Part shown: piece after piece, positions 58,331 through 64,000 of the stretch
Layout of the letters: every line of letters begins with the position of its first letter
How positions within the stretch are numbered: the stretch's first letter is position 1
NCBI GenBank assembly: GCA_009760855.2
Contig: WPIO01000022.1
Location: 4,737,001-4,801,000 of the forward strand
Origin: Cristatella mucedo
Taxonomy: Eukaryota; Bryozoa; Phylactolaemata; Cristatellidae
Length of the DNA: 64,000 nucleotides
Direction of reading: 5' to 3'
Position numbers and translations under genes: made by a program
The notes under the pieces: generated by a model
Seen by the model: only the letters and a program-made list of their open reading frames with translations
Told to the model about the DNA's origin: nothing
Databases searched by the model: none

Positions 58331-58486
58331 TTCCTGATGATGATGATGATGAGGATTTTTTTTTAATCATACAGCGAGCTTCGAGCCAAAAACAGAGATA
58401 AGGTGAGAAATTCACTTCAATATATATCCATTGCTTGGAAAAGCTGTCCATGCAAACAGACAGCAAGTTCAAGAACACGGCGTCAC

Positions 58487-58585
58487 CTTGTTGCAATGTC
58501 TGCCGATGCCCATCAAAAAGTTATCTGGCTTGATATCTCTGTGAATGAAGTTCTTGTTGTGTACATACTCAATCCTGCCGATCAT
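58487..58585 (-). CDS. CSNK1A1: Casein kinase I alpha exon with the HRD catalytic loop
   Basis: 99 bp, 33 codons: [20 protein letters not shown] then [21 protein letters not shown] is the catalytic loop (Asp base and Asn metal ligand). Acceptor GATGCAG, donor AACAAG|GTGACG, both phase 0. The vertebrate alternative 28-residue 'L' insert that follows CNK in some CK1-alpha isoforms was not found in the 1.85 kb intron that follows. Confidence 0.97.
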
Positions 58586-58817
58586 CTGCATCATCAGAGA
58601 GAGAAGGCAACGCATCATCCACTCGATCGGCGCCTTTTCAAGCTGCACAGCTGCAGCAGCACTATGCGCTGCAGCTGTGCACACACCTGCCCCCGAAGTA
58701 GCATCAAAACAACCAGCACAGCCGAAAGCGCAATGCCGCTGCAGCAGCTCCGAAATGCAACGGTGTAATGCAGAGCGAATGTGACAGCAGAAAGCCAGCA
58801 GCAGCAGCCGTGCGCAC

Positions 58818-58944
58818 CTGGTCGGCGAGCATTAGCACTGTCTTCATGGTGAATCGTCGCGAGCAGAAATTGAAGAGATCCTCCAGGCTAGGACCGAGCA
58901 GGTCCATGACCAGTACATTGTAATCTTTCTCTTGTCCGTACCAT
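58818..58944 (-). CDS. CSNK1A1: Casein kinase I alpha exon with the hinge (first one visible)
   Basis: Starting one base before [20 protein letters not shown], then [20 protein letters not shown] and DQ. It covers the kinase hinge ([15 protein letters not shown]) and the start of helix E, about residues 83-125 of a 337-residue CK1-alpha. Acceptor TTGCAG, donor GACCAG|GTGCGC. CK1-alpha is a Ser/Thr kinase acting, among others, in the beta-catenin destruction complex and Hedgehog signalling. The preceding exons (Gly-rich loop, VAVKLE Lys) must be upstream, beyond the window. Confidence 0.97.
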
Positions 58945-59354
58945 CTGCAAGCACACCGACCTCGGTTGACCAACTCCTAACTGCTACTATCAGCTACTAT
59001 CAACGAGAGCAGATAACTGTGCTCGAAACTTGGCAGACACGGCTGCAAGCAGCACTCCCTCCTATGCAGACACGGCAGTGGTCGACAGCCGGAAGAGGGA
59101 AGCGAGCGACTTCCTTTGCAAAAGGAAAAACAAATGCGGACTGACTGGAGTGCTTCTGCACTTCCGGTGGAGACCAGTTGTGGCCAGCCTTACGGTGGTC
59201 AAGAAACGAAGTGCCAGCCACTGTCCGCTTGTATCATCGAAGGTCAGCCAATGCAGTGTGCCTCCGCTTTCGGCTTAGTTCCATCCATTGTTTTCTGTTT
59301 TAGCTTTAGGCCAGCAGCCTAAAGACTACGGTACAGGTATGTTCAGACTACTCA

Positions 59355-59447
59355 GCAAATGTAAAGCGCCTAGAAAGAGTTCTCTGAGGGCGCTTTATCA
59401 AGTGCATCATCATCATCATCATCATTATTATTATTATTATTATTACA
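59355..59447 (+). repeat. Detached LINE 3' end with CAT/ATT tail
   Basis: AAATGTAAAGCGCCTAGAAA, GAGTTCTCTGAGGGCGCTTT, ATCAAGTGCATCATCATCAT, then ATT units. Confidence 0.87.
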
Positions 59448-61584
59448 TACAGAAGACTCTCCTCCTACGCCCCCATCCAAACATTCCCAGTCAACCTATA
59501 AGATTTTAAGGATAATCAAGTACTAGTTTCTCCTCTTGCAGAACGACTATTACCAACACAAGCTGAACGCAGCTGCACATTGCACACATCGACAGCAGCA
59601 ACTTGGTTCCACACTGAGCAAAGAAGCTGACTGGTCATGCCCTGTCGATCCTGGCACTTCCAGGCAGGCAGCCACAGGGCTGCTGCTTCTTCCTTCTGCC
59701 TAGCTGCTCGGTGCCACTCTCTGCTCCACTCTACATTCCCCTATACTCGCTCTACCGCACGCTATTTGCATAGTCAGCCACGAAACGAACGCAAAAAGCC
59801 ACGTGCAGAACATGGGCCTCGAGGGCACCGCAGAGATAGCCGGCAAGTAATGCCAGCGTGCGCGCATGTTCTGTGCCTTATAAACAAACACACACTCGAT
59901 GAGCACGTGGATTCACCCTCACTCATTCACTCACCATCTGCCGCTTGCTCGGTGTCTTTCTCCAGCACATCGTCGACGAGAACCGAAAAGTCGTGGTGTG
60001 CGCAACCCAAACGGTTAACAGCGACCGCCATAACGATGAGCGAAACCTTTGCAGACGAGGTGGAAAGGAAGAAAGCACGTGCTCCTCCTACTACTCCACC
60101 AACACCCACCCACCCCCGAGCGCTGCAAAAGCTAGCAAGCCAGCTGCACGGCCACCTCCTTCCAGCCTTACCCTGATTCATTATCATTGACCTCTCTGCA
60201 AATTCTGGCTGGATTCTGCTAGCGAGTTTATATGGTGCAACGCCTCGAGTCCCACCTTCTCAAGCCGAGCCGACTAATTGAAGTTATGGGCTCGATCAAT
60301 TGGTAAAAAAGACTCCCCCCACCCGAGGGGCTGGGGAGTTCAGCAATATTTAAAACCTTTGCCAGTAACGAACGCTGGCGCCACGATATTGCGCCAGCTC
60401 AGCAATGCCAGAAGACGAGACACTGCGAGCCAACTCACTCAGCATAAGTCAAGACTACCGGAAATAACTGAAGCTCAGACCCTGGCCAATGACATGCATA
60501 TCGAGCGCTGGCAGGGCGAGGCCACTCTCTCCTCTCTCTGCCCAAGCCACAGGTATATGATCAGATACAAAGCAGTTCCACAACTCGTCAGTCACAGGAA
60601 CGTGGCTGACTTGCAGGCTCTCTTAACGTCATAGCAGTGGTACTGCTCACGCAACCGAAGAATGTCTGATGGATGTCATTGCTCTGTTCTACGAGCGACA
60701 TCCAACAAACAACACATTTGTCGGGTTAAAAATTGAGCAACAATAGACAGCCGGTCTGGTCCCTTAGATAAATGGACGGCAAGCCCTGGCACAGAGGAAT
60801 CAACTGCAACATTGAACGGTGTCCCCTTCAGTGCCACTACTTTTTTGTCCATCTATTCATAGAGGGCCACGACGGAGCAACTCGAGCACATAGCACTGGC
60901 TACCTTGATAGGGCCACCGATGCCCCCCCCCCCCAGGTTCGGGCTCCACTGCCAGTAAACGACACAGTCGTAGAGACGCACTTGCCTCCCAATAGCAACT
61001 ACAACTCAGATATGAAAACCTGAACACGTTTACACACGAGTAAGCGCAACTTTACAGCACTGGAAGCCAATGAGGCAGCCTTCAATCGTCAGAGCTAAAT
61101 GGAATAATAGCTAGCTACTACTTGGAAATCACTCAGGGCCTGCCCCCGGGGCCGGCTCATTATACTACCAACAAATAAAGCTGTCGCCCAGAAGTCATCG
61201 GTCGCAAGGAATGCTAATGTTTTGATGCACGTTGATATAAACATTCTAGTCGATAATGCCAGGAATTATGCGCAGCATTCCAATACCTGCACCGGAAAAA
61301 AGGCAAAAATCACACTACTACCAAATATAGTATTTCAAAGTATGTTGCTAGCCGTCATGTTTGTACTCCTTTTCTTCAGCTTACTCGAACCGAAGGGGTA
61401 AAATTTTCTTTCCCATGTCAAATAAACCGATCTGCAACCGCTAGCAGTCCCCAGCGAGGGTAGCTTTGGCCAAAAGCGGCCTTTCAGCTTTACCCTGCTT
61501 ATTCAGCCGGGGCGCTTTCTTGACCACTCGCCCGAAAATCTACGCGCAAGACGCCGGCCACTGCACCGTTTGCCTCCTGATTTT

Positions 61585-61665
61585 GATAATAATAATAATT
61601 CACTTGATAAAGCGCCCTCAGAGAACTTAATCTCTCTCTCTAGGCGCTTTACATTTGCGTTCTTG
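61585..61665 (-). repeat. Detached LINE 3' end with (AAT)n
   Basis: AATAATAATAATTCACTTGA, TAAAGCGCCCTCAGAGAACT, TAATCTCTCTCTCTAGGCGC, TTTACATTTGC; a well-preserved reverse-complement terminus. Confidence 0.87.
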
Positions 61666-62879
61666 CTGTGGCTTGCAGTGACTGCACTAGTTGGGAATAG
61701 CCGGTGTTCCTATCGTGTGATGCAGCCACCTTCAGCAGATGGTCTTTGCGGCTCCCTGCCTTGTTTTGGCAGCCCAAACATCGGTAGTTGGCCACGGTGC
61801 CCGGTCATCCGAGGCATCCCCAATTTCGAGTACGTTGGGCAATTTTCTTACTACCCAGCCCTGTTTGCAAAGTCCTAGCACAATACTTTTAGCGACGTCG
61901 TTGTGCTACTAAGCCTTAGACATGCTGCAGTCACACCGGTTCTCGTCCGATTTATCAGAGGGGAAATAAAATAGGCCAAATGGACAGGAGCACTTGCACT
62001 GAAAAACTCATCTTTGAGAAAAATCTTCTTTGAGGCTTGATTCTGAAAAGGTGCCGAGACATAAATACAAATCGTGAATTTAGGCTCTGAATTGGCTACC
62101 ATTGCTGTACCTACAGCTCATCGTAACCATGTCTACATGTCTTCACATGATGCGATCAATCATTTCAGTTGTTAAGGATGGCACTCCTGAGCTGCTAAGC
62201 TGATTGTAGCTGCATCAGAATCAGAACATGGCATTTCCCTCTCCCTCTCTATCTCTCACTCTCTATCTGTGTAAATACTTGTGGCCCTTAGTGTAGGTGA
62301 TGACACGGCTCTTAGTAACCTAATTCGCTCAACAAACTGCAATGGCCCGTTACATCGGGTACCGTCAACCCATGTGCAACACTTTAGTGGCCAACGAACT
62401 TGCGATGCATGTCCCTCGTGAAAAGCGCTGCCATCAATTAGCAATCTCTTTATAAACAGCTACTTTGCACCAACAAGTTCGAGCTGCTCATAGCTTTGTT
62501 TCCCGCAGTCTGCTAAACGACGACATTGGCTAAGTCTAAGCAAGTTCAGAGCACAGCTGCCAATGGGTAAGGCTCCCTGCTGCCGAGGTCGAAGCGAGTG
62601 GCATAGATAAAGCCACATAGCACACAGCAAACATAAGACGCGACCCTGTATTGCTACTAACCACCAAGGTGAAACCAGCACACACGCATGTGCATGCACG
62701 AACACAAACACACACAAACTGAAATACACACATGCACGAGTACGGATAAAAAGGTTAAAGTGGGGGAAGGGTAGCAAAGCTGTCCAACCAAGATTGCAAC
62801 TACTTCCCTAGAAGAGATCCCTGCTTCCTCCACTGCATCGGCCAAGGGTTACCCTGACAAACGCGAACAGTGGTAATAA

Positions 62880-63200
62880 GACCTCTGCATAGCACCTCAA
62901 GAGACTTAAATCTCTTTCTAGGCACTTGCATATACTGAAAAGACAGCACGTCAAACTAATTAGCACTAACAAGCACAATTTCAGCACGAAACTCTACATG
63001 GACAGCAAATGTTGTTTGGTGTTTAGATTCTTTTTAAATGTAGTCAAGTCGGGGGGGGGTGTCGTGATGTAACTCTGTAGTGCAACCGCTAACTAGGACC
63101 TCGGTCAGCGAGAACAACATGCTGTAGAATTGGGCTACTGACGACAAGCCTAGCTGCAGAGCTGTGCACCATCTTTTTAAGCATCTTACTGCACAGGCAT
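62880..63200 (-). mobile_element. LINE 3' fragment, deleted
   Basis: Plus strand: CATAGCACCTCAAGAGACTT (3' end), then GATTCTTTTTAAATGTAGTC (complement of ...TTTAAAAAGAA..., the TTFKKN region), and near 63150 GCCTAGCTGCAGAGCTGTGC (complement of the NSAARL region). Same family as copies 1-3, with large internal losses. Confidence 0.75.
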
Positions 63201-64000
63201 GAAAAACTAGGATAGAGCATTTCATTAAGCCTAGATGGGAGTCAGAAATGCATGGATCGACTCGGATGCGGTAGCTATATCCTTATCTATGAAAGCCCTA
63301 ATTTTTTCAATGCTAGATAGCTATCGGTGAAAAAAGGTCATAAGCTGATTAACCGCGGCTCCCCAAAGGAACCGACAACTCTCTCTCTCTCTCTCTCTGA
63401 TGCTCCTCCCATGCATATATTTCACCACTCTATCAACCAGAGAGGATCAAGATTAAATGCTCAGGATTTATATGCAATCCCCTGTCCTGCCGACTCGGGC
63501 CAGCCGGATGGAGTCACCAGACAGCTGCCCTGATGTTCTTTAGCAGTCGTGGCCAACCTCGGTAGGGCGACAGAGTCAAGCACGGCCATCGTGTACCCGC
63601 CAGCCACCTGGCAGGCAGTCGGGGAATGTAAATACATTGTAAACATCGATTCGCCGTACGTAAAAATCCAAACCTGCCTCACGCACGCACGCAAGCACGG
63701 GCCCACGCACATACACATGCCAGTCGAAAGGCAGGAGATAAGTGTTTACCAGCATCCTGCAGACAGACCGCACAGACTAGGGGACTACTCAAGGCCGAGC
63801 CGTAAGAAAAAAACAGCAAGGCTACTTGACAGCGACATCTGATGCAACCGATGATTAGTGGGATGCTAAGCATGGATGCTTCGCTTCACCGGGCACGACT
63901 GAAAGGCACGGCGGCGTGCTTTCTCTCCGATAGCAACGCCCGTGCTGGGCATTGCTAAAAGCATTCTAGCAGCCCTAAAACTCTGTAACCCGTCGGGAAA

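Larger units (their letters stand above)
58945..64000. other. Upstream intron region of the CK1-alpha gene; no exon recognised
   Basis: No match to the CK1 glycine-rich loop or VAVKLE/LYESKLY exons was found by reading the minus strand, so the upstream intron should span this region. It holds LINE 3' ends (59355-59447, 61585-61665, 62880-63200) and a 12-C run (60923-60934). A minus-strand open segment ends at a strong donor (GCAGATG|GTGAGTGA, near 59939), but its phase does not fit the next CK1 exon. Confidence 0.55.

Noticed and set aside
59938-60060. Exon of CK1-alpha ending at the strong donor GCAGATG|GTGAGT (VLVDDVLEKDTEQAADG)
   Set aside because: No similarity to CK1 and wrong phase: the next CK1 exon needs two bases of an Arg codon before it.
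60034-60180. Plus-strand ORF MSETFADEVERKKARAPP as a gene start
   Set aside because: Short, Pro/Thr-rich afterwards, overlapped by an equally open minus frame, and no homology.

Overview
This is a window of intron-containing, repeat-rich animal nuclear DNA. The evidence is conserved metazoan genes split by GT-AG introns, LINEs with 3' (ATT)n tails, tRNA-derived SINEs, an LTR retrotransposon, hAT and Tc1-type DNA transposon remains, and many (CA)n, (GA)n and (CAG)n microsatellites. No operon, CRISPR array or other prokaryotic structure is present. The repeat set suggests an invertebrate, but the species or phylum cannot be fixed from the sequence.

Two host genes are well supported, both on the minus strand. 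At the left edge (1-6043) are the first two coding exons of an LRRC58-like leucine-rich-repeat gene, joined across a 5.5 kb intron; the gene continues off the left end. At the right (52452-58944) are five consecutive exons of casein kinase I alpha (CSNK1A1 type). They cover the kinase domain from just before the hinge to the C-terminal tail, including HRD, DFG and the CK1-specific SIN motif. The N-terminal exons were not found and should lie beyond position 64000. A third, unrecognised minus-strand gene is proposed between about 34.3 and 39.7 kb from four phase-compatible open exons; it is tentative.

The rest is mostly mobile DNA. Five sizeable copies of one L2/CR1-like LINE (14.8-16.4, 17.2-18.6 plus 23.9, 35.1-36.4, 45.2-46.2 and 57.4-58.2 kb) and about ten detached 3' ends share a stem-loop 3' terminus. 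A tRNA-like SINE family (SINE-A, about eight copies) carries the same type of 3' end. A second tRNA-like SINE family (SINE-B, six copies) is unrelated at its 3' end.

The most informative locus is 17.2-24.0 kb, a nested stack. An old LINE was hit by a Ty3/gypsy element, whose short TG...CA LTRs, polypurine tract and 5 bp target duplication are all still visible. That element later received a 187 bp non-autonomous hAT element of the SPIN (SPACE INVADERS) type with an 8 bp target duplication, a SINE-B, a probable pogo/Tigger-like repeat and a perfect 94 bp tandem duplication. SPIN is known for horizontal transfer between distant animals. A decayed copy of a dispersed invertebrate repeat protein lies at 47.85-48.43 kb, and a Tc1 transposase remnant lies inside the LRRC58-like intron.

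No new multi-gene 'system' is visible. The strongest leads are the SPIN-like insertion, the shared YAND (not YADD) active site in two independently truncated LINE copies, the SINE/LINE shared 3' stem-loop, tandem splice donors in the CK1-alpha gene, and the unrecognised gene at 34-40 kb.
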